Positions 16,341-23,836 of a stretch of DNA of 64,000 nt are shown here, piece by piece. The notes under the pieces were generated by a model. That model ran no database searches. It had not been told where the DNA came from and saw only the letters and a program-made list of their open reading frames with translations. The position numbers and the translations under genes were made by a program. Origin of the DNA: Flavobacterium tagetis (lineage in GTDB: Bacteria; Bacteroidota; Bacteroidia; Flavobacteriales; Flavobacteriaceae); contig NZ_JAERSF010000002.1 in assembly GCF_016735615.1 (NCBI RefSeq), positions 1 through 64,000 of the forward strand, in the 5' to 3' direction. Positions within the stretch are counted from its first letter, which is position 1. Each line of letters begins with the position of its first letter.

Positions 16341-18074
16341 ATGAAAAGAAAAACAGGTTTTAAAATTGTTGCAGCAGTCATTTTGATGAGTGCATTTTCT
16401 TCATGTAAAAAAATTTCACAAAAATCACAATCGGTTGTGTATTCTGATTATGCTTCTTTTGATTGGTTTGATTACAGAGGAAATGATGACGCTTATCAAA
16501 ATTTAAGAAAATCTGATGTCGATTATTTAAATCCTGTTTTGGCTGGCTTTTATCCAGATCCTACGATTTGTAGAGTTGAGGATAAGTTTTATCTCGTCAA
16601 TTCTTCTTTCTGCTATTTTCCGGGATTACCCATTTTTGAAAGTACCGATTTAGTGCATTGGAAACAAATAGGAAACATCATTGATCGCCCTGAACAAGCC
16701 GATTTTGGAAACTCTCGTTTGTCGGGCGGAATGTACGCACCAACAATTCGCTACAATAAAGGAACATTTTATGTGATTTGCACCAATGTAAGCGGAGTAG
16801 GTAATTTTATTGTTACCGCTAAAAATCCTGCAGGACCTTGGTCAAACCCGATTGTACTTCCAGATGTTAACGGAATCGATCCTGACATTTTCTTTGATGA
16901 AGATGGAAAAGTTTATATTACGCATAACGGCCCTCCGCCAAATAATGTTTCACTTCATGATGGCCATCGCGCCATTTATATGCTGGAATACGATTTGGAA
17001 AAACAAAAAACCACAAGAAGCCCCAAATTGGTTATTAACGGCGGAACCGATATGTCTAAGAAACCAGTATGGATCGAAGGTCCACATGTGATTAAAAAGA
17101 ACGGATTTTATTATCTGCTTTGCGCACAAGGAGGAACAGGTTTTAACCATTCTGAAGTAATATTTAGAAGTAAAAATATCTATGGTCCATACGAAAGTTA
17201 TGCTAACAATCCCATTTTGACTCAGTTGCATTTAGATCAGAATCGTGAAAATTTGGTTTCGACAACGGGACATGCCGATTTTGTTGAACTTCCAAACGGA
17301 GATTGGTGGTCAGTGTTTTTAGGATGCCGACCATACGAAGGAGATTTTTACAATATGGGAAGAGAAACCTTCATGATGCCTGTTGAATGGAAAAACGATT
17401 GGCCAGAAATTGTCGGCGGAAATGAACCGATTCCGATGATTCATAAACATCCAAATCTTCCGCTTTCTAAAGAAAAAATAGAGCCATTGAATGGAAATTT
17501 TGTTTCGAAAGACGATTTTGACTCGAGTAAATTAGATCTTAAATGGAGTTTTATCAGAACGCCGAAAGAAAAATGGTATGATTTAATTAATGGGAGTTTA
17601 TTAATTAAGCCAAGACCAGAATCGATTCATACCGAAACTAATTTTTCTTTTATTGGAAGAAGACAACAGCATTTAAAATTTGAAGCTTCAGTAAAGTTTG
17701 AATTCAATCCAAAAGATAATTTACAGGCGGCAGGTTTAACGGCCTTTCAAAATGAAAAACATTATTTGTTGATTGGAAAACGAATGAATACTGATCATAA
17801 AATGGAAGTTTTTGTTGAAAGAACAGCAGATAAAATCAATAATGGGAAATCGGAAATTATTGCGAAAAAAGAACTTTTAGATTCTGACAAACCATTGTTT
17901 GTGAAGATTGAAGGAAACGGAAGATGGTATAGTTTTTATTATAAAACGACAGAAAAACAAGATTGGATTTTGTTGATAGAAGATGTTGATGGAGTTATTC
18001 TGAGTACAAAAGAAGCAGGAGGATTTGTGGGTACGTATTTAGGGATGTATGCTTCGAGGAAGCATTTTGATTAA
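16341..18074 (+). CDS. GH43 beta-xylosidase-type lipoprotein
   Basis: This 577-residue protein begins with a lipoprotein signal (C22 in AFSSC). The GH43 propeller (about 62-390) has catalytic base D73 (YPDPTI), D180 (GIDPDIFFDEDG) and acid E246 (IEGPHV). A C-terminal concanavalin-like domain follows (about 400-577), as in beta-xylosidases of the XynB/GH43_12 kind. It is expected in the periplasm or on the outer membrane and should release xylose or arabinose from oligosaccharides. A sequence identical to the locus operator lies inside its coding region at 16427-16438. The gene ends the operon that starts with the symporter; a GC-rich repeat follows. Confidence 0.93.
   Translation: MKRKTGFKIVAAVILMSAFSSCKKISQKSQSVVYSDYASFDWFDYRGNDDAYQNLRKSDVDYLNPVLAGFYPDPTICRVEDKFYLVNSSFCYFPGLPIFESTDLVHWKQIGNIIDRPEQADFGNSRLSGGMYAPTIRYNKGTFYVICTNVSGVGNFIVTAKNPAGPWSNPIVLPDVNGIDPDIFFDEDGKVYITHNGPPPNNVSLHDGHRAIYMLEYDLEKQKTTRSPKLVINGGTDMSKKPVWIEGPHVIKKNGFYYLLCAQGGTGFNHSEVIFRSKNIYGPYESYANNPILTQLHLDQNRENLVSTTGHADFVELPNGDWWSVFLGCRPYEGDFYNMGRETFMMPVEWKNDWPEIVGGNEPIPMIHKHPNLPLSKEKIEPLNGNFVSKDDFDSSKLDLKWSFIRTPKEKWYDLINGSLLIKPRPESIHTETNFSFIGRRQQHLKFEASVKFEFNPKDNLQAAGLTAFQNEKHYLLIGKRMNTDHKMEVFVERTADKINNGKSEIIAKKELLDSDKPLFVKIEGNGRWYSFYYKTTEKQDWILLIEDVDGVILSTKEAGGFVGTYLGMYASRKHFD
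16427..16438 (+). promoter_or_regulatory. Intragenic LacI-type operator
   Basis: ACAATCGGTTGT is identical to the operator at 13590-13601 and lies at about codons 29-33 of the GH43 lipoprotein gene, just past the signal-peptide region. The surrounding CACAATCGGTTGTG is a 14-bp near-palindrome. It may be an auxiliary repression or road-block site, or a chance match in a low-complexity linker (KSQSVV). Confidence 0.5.
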
Positions 18075-18107
18075 GACTTTCGTTTAGTATGTGACAAATG
18101 TCTCTTG

Positions 18108-18207
18108 AAACCGTACGCGTGAGGGATAGAAGTGGAAAGCCCACAGACGCGAGGAACGAGCAGGCGAGGACTTGAAACGAATAGCCCGACCCGGAGGGAC
18201 ACGCCCA
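18108..18207. repeat. GC-rich intergenic element of unknown function
   Basis: A block from about GAAACCGTACGCGTGAGGG to GGAGGGACACGCCC is far richer in GC than the surrounding DNA. It follows the GH43 stop codon and has no open reading frame of note. It contains GATAGAAGTGGAAAGCCC and ATAGCCCGACCCGGAGGGAC, strings I recall as recurring between genes in Flavobacterium genomes. Self-complementary pieces suggest a structured RNA or a mobile repeat. It could not be compared with Rfam here. Confidence 0.6.
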
Positions 18208-18284
18208 AATTATTAAGATTAAGACATTAAAAAAAATAACAATTTTAACCTAAAAAATAATTTTTTGTAAAATATTTTTAGCTA

Positions 18285-18323
18285 TTTTAGCATAACAGAA
18301 CGGAACAGAACGGTATGCTAAAA
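18285..18323 (+). promoter_or_regulatory. Inverted repeat enclosing a tandem repeat over the GntR-type start codon
   Basis: TTTTAGCATA (18285-18294) and TATGCTAAAA (18314-18323) are perfect 10-bp complements. Between them lies ACAGAACGG twice (18295-18303 and 18305-18313) separated by one A. The right arm contains the start codon at 18315. It is a probable autoregulatory operator, or an RNA hairpin that hides the start codon. Confidence 0.65.
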
Positions 18324-19322
18324 GAAGAAGAAAAATTTGAGTTTATAATTAATCACGATAGTGATATTCCGAAGTACCAGCAGCTGGTTGACGGAATTAC
18401 TAATGCTATTGCAGAGAATATTTTACAGAAGGGAGATTTGCTTCCGTCTGTGAATGTGATTTGCAAAACTTATCAGCTTTCGAGAGATACGGTTTTTAAG
18501 GCGTATACGATTTTAAAAGACCAAAAAGTGATTGACTCTGTGCCAAATAAAGGCTATTACGTAGCTGGCGAAACGAGAAAAGTACTTTTGGTTTTAGATA
18601 CGTTTAAAGCTTATAAAGAGGTTTTGTATCATTCGGTTGTGAATAATCTGCCAGATAATGTGATTATCGATGTACAGTTTCATCATTATAATATTGATGT
18701 TTTTAAAACGATCATCAATAACGGAATCGGAAAATATTATAAGTATGTAGTGATGAATTTTGATCACCGAGATATTGCTCCGGCGTTATCTGCAATTGCA
18801 AGTGATAAACTGCTTTTGATTGACTGGAATATTCAGGCAGATAAAGCCAATAATTATGTATTTCAGGATTTCGGGAAAGCATTTTATGAGTCTTTGATAG
18901 AAGCCGTGGATTTGTTTAAGAAGTATAAAAAAATCCAATTTGTATATCCGGATTTTACAAATCATCCGTGGGAAACTGTGGCGTTTTTTAAGAAATTCTG
19001 TGCAGATTTTGGTTTTGAGTATGAAGTGACTACAGATCCAAAGAAATTCAATATCGAAAAAGGAATTGCCTACATCAGTGTAAGCGACAGGATTTTAGGG
19101 CACTTTTTGGAGCAGTGCAAAGAGAAAGATTACGAACCAGGGAAAGACGTTGGATTTTTATCGTACAACGAAACCCCAATGAAGAAATTTATATACAAAG
19201 GAATTTCGGTTGTTTCAACTGATTTTAAAGAAATGGGAACCAAAGCAGCGGCATTTATTACGCATGACGAAGAAACGCAGTGTTATGTGCCGACAAAATT
19301 AATAATAAGAGAATCATTGTAA
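18315..19322 (+). CDS. GntR-family regulator of xylose genes
   Basis: This 335-residue regulator has an N-terminal GntR-type winged helix (about 15-85; the segments PKYQQLVDGITNAI and LPSVNVICKTYQLSRDTVFKAY are typical). A C-terminal periplasmic-binding-protein-like domain (about 90-330) probably senses a sugar. The xylulokinase start codon follows 2 bp after its stop and xylose isomerase comes next, so it most likely controls its own xylose operon in response to xylose. A striking inverted repeat covers its start codon. The effector and exact operator are inferred. Confidence 0.9.
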   Translation: MLKEEEKFEFIINHDSDIPKYQQLVDGITNAIAENILQKGDLLPSVNVICKTYQLSRDTVFKAYTILKDQKVIDSVPNKGYYVAGETRKVLLVLDTFKAYKEVLYHSVVNNLPDNVIIDVQFHHYNIDVFKTIINNGIGKYYKYVVMNFDHRDIAPALSAIASDKLLLIDWNIQADKANNYVFQDFGKAFYESLIEAVDLFKKYKKIQFVYPDFTNHPWETVAFFKKFCADFGFEYEVTTDPKKFNIEKGIAYISVSDRILGHFLEQCKEKDYEPGKDVGFLSYNETPMKKFIYKGISVVSTDFKEMGTKAAAFITHDEETQCYVPTKLIIRESL

Positions 19323-19324
19323 GT

Positions 19325-20806
19325 ATGTATTATATCGGATATGATATTGGAAGTTCTTCTGTGAAAGCAGCAATTGTTGAAGCAGAAACGGGTAAAAAAG
19401 TAATCGTTTTGAATGAACCACAGAACGAAATGGAAATCCTTTCGATTCACCCAGACTGGGCGGAGCAAGATCCCGAAATGTGGTGGCAGTACATTTGTAC
19501 GGCAACGAAAAGAGCGATTAAAGAAGCAAATATCGATGCCTCTAAAATTCAAGGAATTGGAATTTCGTACCAAATGCACGGATTGGTGATTGTGGATGAA
19601 GCTGGGAATGCACTGCGAAATTCAATTATCTGGTGCGACAGCCGTGCGGTTGAAATTGGGAATAAGGCTTTCGCCGAGATTGGAGAAGAGAAATGCATGT
19701 CACATTTATTGAATTCGCCAGGAAATTTTACCGCTTCGAAACTGAAATGGGTTAAAGAAAACGAACCAGCAGTTTATAATAAAATCGCTAAATACATGCT
19801 TCCGGGAGATTACATCGCTTTGAAATTGACAGGCGAAGTAACGACTACCAAAAATGGTTTGTCTGAAGGAATGCTTTGGGATTATAAAGAAAATAAAGTA
19901 GCCGATTGGCTTTTAGAATATTATGGAATTGATACCACATTAACTCCAAAAATCGTAGAAAACTTTACGAATCAGGGTGTTGTAACTGAAAAAGCTGCTA
20001 CAGAATCAGGTCTTCCTACAGGAATTCCGATTGTGTATCGAGCGGGAGATCAGCCTAATAATGCGCTTTCATTAAATGTACTTCGTTCAGGAGAAGTGGC
20101 AGCAACGGGTGGTACGTCGGGCGTTTTCTATGCTGTTACAGAAACAAATTCTGGAAAAAGTACTCGTGTAAACAACTTTGTCCATGTAAATTATACGGAA
20201 TCAAATCCGAGAGTTGGGAAATTGCTGAATATAAACGGAGCAGGAATCCAATACCGATGGATGCGAAACAATATCGGAAATGAATCCTATGAAGAAATGA
20301 ATGAAAAAGCATCTCAGATAAATGTAGGTTCACAAGGATTGGTTGTCATTCCGTTTGGGAATGGCGCTGAAAGAATGTTCAATAATAAAAATATTGGATC
20401 TCATATTTTAAACCTGAATTTTAATATTCATACTAACGCGCATTTATTTAGAGCATCTTTAGAAGCAATTGCATTTTCTTTTGTGTATGGAATGGAATGC
20501 TTGAAAGATGATAATGCAACGATTAATGTAATTAGAGCTGGAAATGATAATTTATTCCGTTCCGAAATTTTCTCTAATACAGTTGCAACATTAATTGGTC
20601 ATGAAATTGAAATTTACAATACAACAGGAGCGGTAGGAGCAGCAAGAGCAGTAGGTTTGACAGATGGTGACTTTGAAAAATTTGGTTCAGGAATTACGAC
20701 AAACGATCACGTAATGACCTTTTTGCCTCTAAAAAATAAAGTGGAATACGAAACGGCATATAAAAAATGGAAACAAGAATTAGAATTAATATTAACAAAT
20801 AAATAA
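19325..20806 (+). CDS. xylB: Xylulokinase
   Basis: This FGGY-family sugar kinase of 493 residues phosphorylates D-xylulose to xylulose 5-phosphate in the cytoplasm. The start MYYIGYDIGSSSVK matches family N-termini; an in-frame GTG 45 bp upstream lies inside the regulator gene and is rejected. The motif SYQMHGL (81-87) is the usual sugar-contact region, D242 in AGDQPNNAL is the expected catalytic Asp, and the ATP-site segment GEVAATGGTSGV follows. Xylose isomerase is encoded 9 bp downstream, so the regulator, xylB and xylA form one operon. Confidence 0.95.
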   Translation: MYYIGYDIGSSSVKAAIVEAETGKKVIVLNEPQNEMEILSIHPDWAEQDPEMWWQYICTATKRAIKEANIDASKIQGIGISYQMHGLVIVDEAGNALRNSIIWCDSRAVEIGNKAFAEIGEEKCMSHLLNSPGNFTASKLKWVKENEPAVYNKIAKYMLPGDYIALKLTGEVTTTKNGLSEGMLWDYKENKVADWLLEYYGIDTTLTPKIVENFTNQGVVTEKAATESGLPTGIPIVYRAGDQPNNALSLNVLRSGEVAATGGTSGVFYAVTETNSGKSTRVNNFVHVNYTESNPRVGKLLNINGAGIQYRWMRNNIGNESYEEMNEKASQINVGSQGLVVIPFGNGAERMFNNKNIGSHILNLNFNIHTNAHLFRASLEAIAFSFVYGMECLKDDNATINVIRAGNDNLFRSEIFSNTVATLIGHEIEIYNTTGAVGAARAVGLTDGDFEKFGSGITTNDHVMTFLPLKNKVEYETAYKKWKQELELILTNK

Positions 20807-20815
20807 AAAAATCAA

Positions 20816-22141
20816 ATGATAGTTTTAGGAGATAAAGAATACTACAAAGGTATCGGCCAAATTAAATTTGAAGGAAAGGAATCTGATAATCCGTTGGCAT
20901 TTAAATATTACAATCCAGACCAAATTGTAGCTGGAAAAACAATGCGTGAGCACTTTAAATTTGCAATCGCTTACTGGCATACTTTCTGCGGACAAGGAAG
21001 TGATCCATTCGGACCAGGAACACAGCAATTTGCTTGGGATGCTTCATCAGATCCATATCAGGCAGCAAAAGATAAAGCAGATGCAGCTTTTGAATTTATC
21101 AGCAAAATGGGATTTGATTATTTCTGTTTCCACGATTACGATTTGATTGCTGAAGGAGCAACTTTCGCAGAATCAGAAAAACGTTTGGCTTTCATTACAG
21201 ATTACTTAAAACAGAAAAAAGCAGATTCTGGAATTAAATTGCTTTGGGGAACTTCAAACTGTTTCTCAAACCCAAGATTCATGAACGGAGCGGCTACAAA
21301 TCCAGATTTTAATGTAGTAGCAAGAGCTGGTGGACAAGTAAAATTAGCTTTGGACGCAACTATAGCTTTAGGCGGAGAAAACTATGTATTCTGGGGTGGT
21401 AGAGAAGGTTATATGTCTTTATTAAACACAGATATGGGAAGAGAATTAGACCACATGGCGCAATTCTTAGCAATGTCTAGAGACTACGCAAGAGCTCAAG
21501 GTTTTAAAGGAACTTTCTTCATCGAACCAAAACCAATGGAGCCATCAAAACACCAATACGATTTTGACTCAGCGACAGCAATCGGATTCTTGAAAAATTA
21601 TGGTTTAGATAAAGATTTCAAAATCAATATCGAGGTAAACCACGCTACATTGGCACAACACACTTTCCAACACGAATTAGAAGTGGCTGCAAAAGCGGGA
21701 ATGTTAGGAAGCATTGATGCAAACAGAGGAGATTACCAAAATGGATGGGATACAGATCAATTCCCAAATAACATTCAAGAGACAACAGAAGCCATGTTGG
21801 TTTTCTTAAAAGCTGGCGGATTACAAGGCGGTGGAGTTAACTTTGATGCTAAAATCAGAAGAAACTCTACAGACTTAGAAGATGTTTTCTTAGCACACAT
21901 TGGCGGAGCTGATACTTTTGCAAGAGCTTTATTGACTGCAGATAAAATCATTTCTTCTTCTCCTTACGAAAAATTAAGAAAAGAAAGATACAGCTCATTT
22001 GATTCTGGAAAAGGAAAAGATTTTGCTGATGGAAAATTAAATCTTAAAGATCTTTATACTATCGCTCACGAAAATGGAGAATTGAATCTTCAAAGCGGTA
22101 AACAAGAATTGTTTGAAAATATCATCAATCAATATATTTAA
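20816..22141 (+). CDS. xylA: Xylose isomerase
   Basis: This 441-residue class II xylose isomerase interconverts D-xylose and D-xylulose in the cytoplasm. The active-site segment YFCFHDYDL carries H106 and D109, [11 protein letters not shown] and KHQYD belong to the metal site, and [18 protein letters not shown] and GGVNFDAK are conserved. The length matches the family (437-445). The gene uses more of the codons favoured in highly expressed genes (AAC, TTC, GGA) than its neighbours, which fits strong expression. A 36-bp perfect palindrome follows the stop codon. Confidence 0.97.
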   Translation: MIVLGDKEYYKGIGQIKFEGKESDNPLAFKYYNPDQIVAGKTMREHFKFAIAYWHTFCGQGSDPFGPGTQQFAWDASSDPYQAAKDKADAAFEFISKMGFDYFCFHDYDLIAEGATFAESEKRLAFITDYLKQKKADSGIKLLWGTSNCFSNPRFMNGAATNPDFNVVARAGGQVKLALDATIALGGENYVFWGGREGYMSLLNTDMGRELDHMAQFLAMSRDYARAQGFKGTFFIEPKPMEPSKHQYDFDSATAIGFLKNYGLDKDFKINIEVNHATLAQHTFQHELEVAAKAGMLGSIDANRGDYQNGWDTDQFPNNIQETTEAMLVFLKAGGLQGGGVNFDAKIRRNSTDLEDVFLAHIGGADTFARALLTADKIISSSPYEKLRKERYSSFDSGKGKDFADGKLNLKDLYTIAHENGELNLQSGKQELFENIINQYI

Positions 22142-22164
22142 TTGATTTTAGATTTTAAATATTC

Positions 22165-22200
22165 AACCTAACAGTCCCGATGCATCGGGACTGTTAGGTT
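22165..22200. terminator. 36-bp perfect palindrome after xylA
   Basis: AACCTAACAGTCCCGATG, followed by its exact reverse complement CATCGGGACTGTTAGGTT, forms a loopless 18-bp stem 23 bp after the xylA stop. No long T-run follows (TCTCC), so it may act as a structural stop or mRNA 3'-end protector rather than a textbook terminator. Confidence 0.75.
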
Positions 22201-22512
22201 TCTCCAAAATATTTAGTGAGAGAAAAAATCTAAAAGAGTTTAAAATTTTAAACATGATAGCTGTAAAACGTTAATATGTTTAAAAAATGCTTTTTTTAGA
22301 TAAAAACTTCGAAAATGTGTATTAAGATTATGGCTTTTTTGAATAGAGATTCAAGAAAAACAGATTGAAGGTTTAGTTACTGTTTTTTGAAAATTGAAAC
22401 GAATAAAAAGTCAGTTTGATAAAATAATTAGTGAGTTATTTTTTTATTGAAGGTTTTTTGAAGAGCAGAATCAATCGAAATGCACATTTTTCACTCACTA
22501 GAACAAGCTGAG

Positions 22513-22545
22513 AACTTTGTCAAAGTTTTAAACTTTGACAAAGTT
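22513..22545. repeat. Dispersed 33-nt palindrome, copy 1
   Basis: AACTTTGTCAAAGTT, TTA, AACTTTGACAAAGTT: two mirrored 15-mers. Identical copies lie at 36120-36152 and 50785-50817. This copy is followed by a T-run, so it may terminate transcription upstream of tal. Confidence 0.9.
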
Positions 22546-22560
22546 TTTTACTAGAATTTA

Positions 22561-22578
22561 GACGCACTACAGTGCGTC
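22561..22578. repeat. Short GACGCACT hairpin before tal
   Basis: GACGCACT (22561-22568) / AGTGCGTC (22571-22578) with a 2-nt loop, followed by TCTAC. It stands 29 bp before the tal start codon. I recall this type of hairpin as a recurring intergenic element in flavobacterial genomes. Confidence 0.6.
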
Positions 22579-22607
22579 TCTACAATTAACCACAAACCAA
22601 AAAACTT

Positions 22608-23264
22608 ATGAAATTTTTTATTGACACTGCCAATCTTCAAGACATTGAAGAAGCGCAGGCTTTAGGCGTTTTAGACGGTGTAACTACAAATCCGTCTTTA
22701 ATGGCAAAAGAAGGCATTACAGGAAAAGAAAATATCCTTAATCATTATTTAGCTATTTGTAATATCGTTGACGGCGACGTTTCTGCTGAGGTCATTTCAA
22801 CAGACTTCGGAGGAATGATAAGGGAGGGAGAAGAATTAGCGGCTTTGCATCCACAAATTGTAGTGAAACTGCCAATGATTGGCGATGGTGTAAAAGCTTG
22901 TAAATATTTTTCTTCGAAAGGTATTCGTACTAATGTAACCTTAGTATTTTCGGCAGGACAAGCATTATTGGCAGCGAAAGCGGGAGCGACTTATGTCTCT
23001 CCATTTTTAGGACGTTTAGATGATGTTTCGACAGATGGAATGCATTTAATTTCTGAAATCAGAGAAATCTATGATAACTACAATTACCAAACACAAATCT
23101 TATCGGCTTCTGTTAGGCATACTATGCATATTATCAATTGTGCAAAAATTGGATCAGATGTTATGACAGGACCGCTTTCTGCAATAAAAGGTCTTTTAAA
23201 ACATCCTTTAACAGATATTGGACTAAAACAGTTTGTTGAAGATGCCAAAAAGATGAATCTATAG
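22608..23264 (+). CDS. tal: Transaldolase (TalC/MipB-type)
   Basis: This 218-residue enzyme is of the short transaldolase/fructose-6-phosphate aldolase type. The N-terminal [13 protein letters not shown] and [13 protein letters not shown], the Schiff-base lysine K87 in [18 protein letters not shown] and [11 protein letters not shown] are all typical. It acts in the cytoplasm, linking pentose phosphates from xylulose 5-phosphate to glycolysis, which explains its place between the xylose operon and susC. From sequence alone it cannot be fully separated from fructose-6-phosphate aldolase. Confidence 0.93.
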   Translation: MKFFIDTANLQDIEEAQALGVLDGVTTNPSLMAKEGITGKENILNHYLAICNIVDGDVSAEVISTDFGGMIREGEELAALHPQIVVKLPMIGDGVKACKYFSSKGIRTNVTLVFSAGQALLAAKAGATYVSPFLGRLDDVSTDGMHLISEIREIYDNYNYQTQILSASVRHTMHIINCAKIGSDVMTGPLSAIKGLLKHPLTDIGLKQFVEDAKKMNL

Positions 23265-23295
23265 TATTTTTTATTTCCATTTTTATAGTTTTAAG

Positions 23296-23329
23296 ACTCT
23301 CTTTCAGTTATTTGAAAGGGAGTTTTTTT
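23296..23329 (+). terminator. Terminator after tal
   Basis: ACTCTCTTTCA (23296-23306) pairs with TGAAAGGGAGT (23312-23322), including one G-T pair, and is followed by TTTTTT. It begins 32 bp after the tal stop codon. Confidence 0.85.
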
Positions 23330-23340
23330 ATGAATTAAAA

Positions 23341-23369
23341 GCAACCGATTGTTCTCTTTTTTAGTTTTG
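23341..23369 (+). promoter_or_regulatory. Distal LacI-type operator before susC
   Basis: GCAACCGATTGT (23341-23352) matches the locus operator. TAGTTTTG, a perfect TAnnTTTG -7 sequence, follows at 23362-23369, but no -33 TTTG lies at the proper distance. The box may be an auxiliary operator for looping to the one at 23689, or may mark a second start site. Confidence 0.6.
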
Positions 23370-23688
23370 TAAGAATTATAATGTTTAAGTTATTTTATTG
23401 GTTTTCAGTTTATAAGATCTCTTAAGTCAGCTTTTATAAGGGAAAGCGAATGATTTAATTTATGATGAATTTTTAGACGGTTACTACAACGTTTTAGTTT
23501 TTTGAAAAAAATCTGAATTTTTAACATTTTATATTTTTTTTAAGATTTTGAATCAAATGATTTATTATCTCTAACGTTTTCGTGATATTAAACACTGTTT
23601 TTAATGATTGTTTAATATTTGGCAATTATTAATAGATATAATTCTTTTTTTTGGCTTTATTTTTTTGAAATTAGGAATAAAAATTAAC

Positions 23689-23725
23689 GCAACCGATTGT
23701 GTGTTGTTGTTTTTTGCATATATTT
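23689..23725 (+). promoter_or_regulatory. susC promoter overlapped by LacI-type operator
   Basis: The operator GCAACCGATTGT (23689-23700) contains TTG (23697-23699). After 18 nt a perfect -7 element TATATTTG stands at 23718-23725. The spacing is within the 17-23 nt known for Flavobacterium promoters, so a protein bound at the operator would block the -33 contact. The leader before ATG 23837 is about 105 nt. Confidence 0.75.
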
Positions 23726-23809
23726 GTTTTGACTATAAGTTGCTATTCGTTCGAAATGTTAAAATAAAGCGAATAGCAAAGTCAATCAAAACGAAAACTA
23801 ACTAAACCA

Positions 23810-23830
23810 ACTATTAACTCATTAAACCAA
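23810..23830 (+). promoter_or_regulatory. Conserved leader box before the susC start codon
   Basis: ACTATTAACT (23810-23819), two bases, TTAAACCAA (23822-23830), standing 6 nt before the start codon. It matches the box before the GH10 gene at 12420-12440 in 19 of 21 positions. Confidence 0.45.
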
Positions 23831-23836
23831 TTATTT

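Larger units (their letters stand above)
22142..22607. other. Intergenic region between xylA and tal
   Basis: No gene is seen in these 466 bp. They hold a 36-bp palindrome (22165-22200), a 33-nt dispersed palindrome (22513-22545) and a small GACGCACT hairpin (22561-22578). The middle part (22201-22500) is plain AT-rich sequence without a recognisable promoter pair or operator box. Confidence 0.7.
23265..23836. other. Long upstream region of susC
   Basis: These 572 bp contain the tal terminator, two LacI-type operator boxes 348 bp apart (23341 and 23689), a good promoter at the second box and a leader of about 100 nt before susC. A 65-codon reading frame at 23608-23805 overlaps the promoter and operator and is not believed to be a gene. 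Confidence 0.75.

Noticed and set aside
19280..19324. A longer N-terminus of xylulokinase.
   Set aside because: It would start with GTG inside the GntR-type gene, and the FGGY family start MYYIGYDIGSS fits the ATG at 19325.
23608..23805. A 65-codon plus-strand frame before susC.
   Set aside because: It runs across the operator and the best promoter of susC, and its product is a low-complexity hydrophobic string without family likeness.
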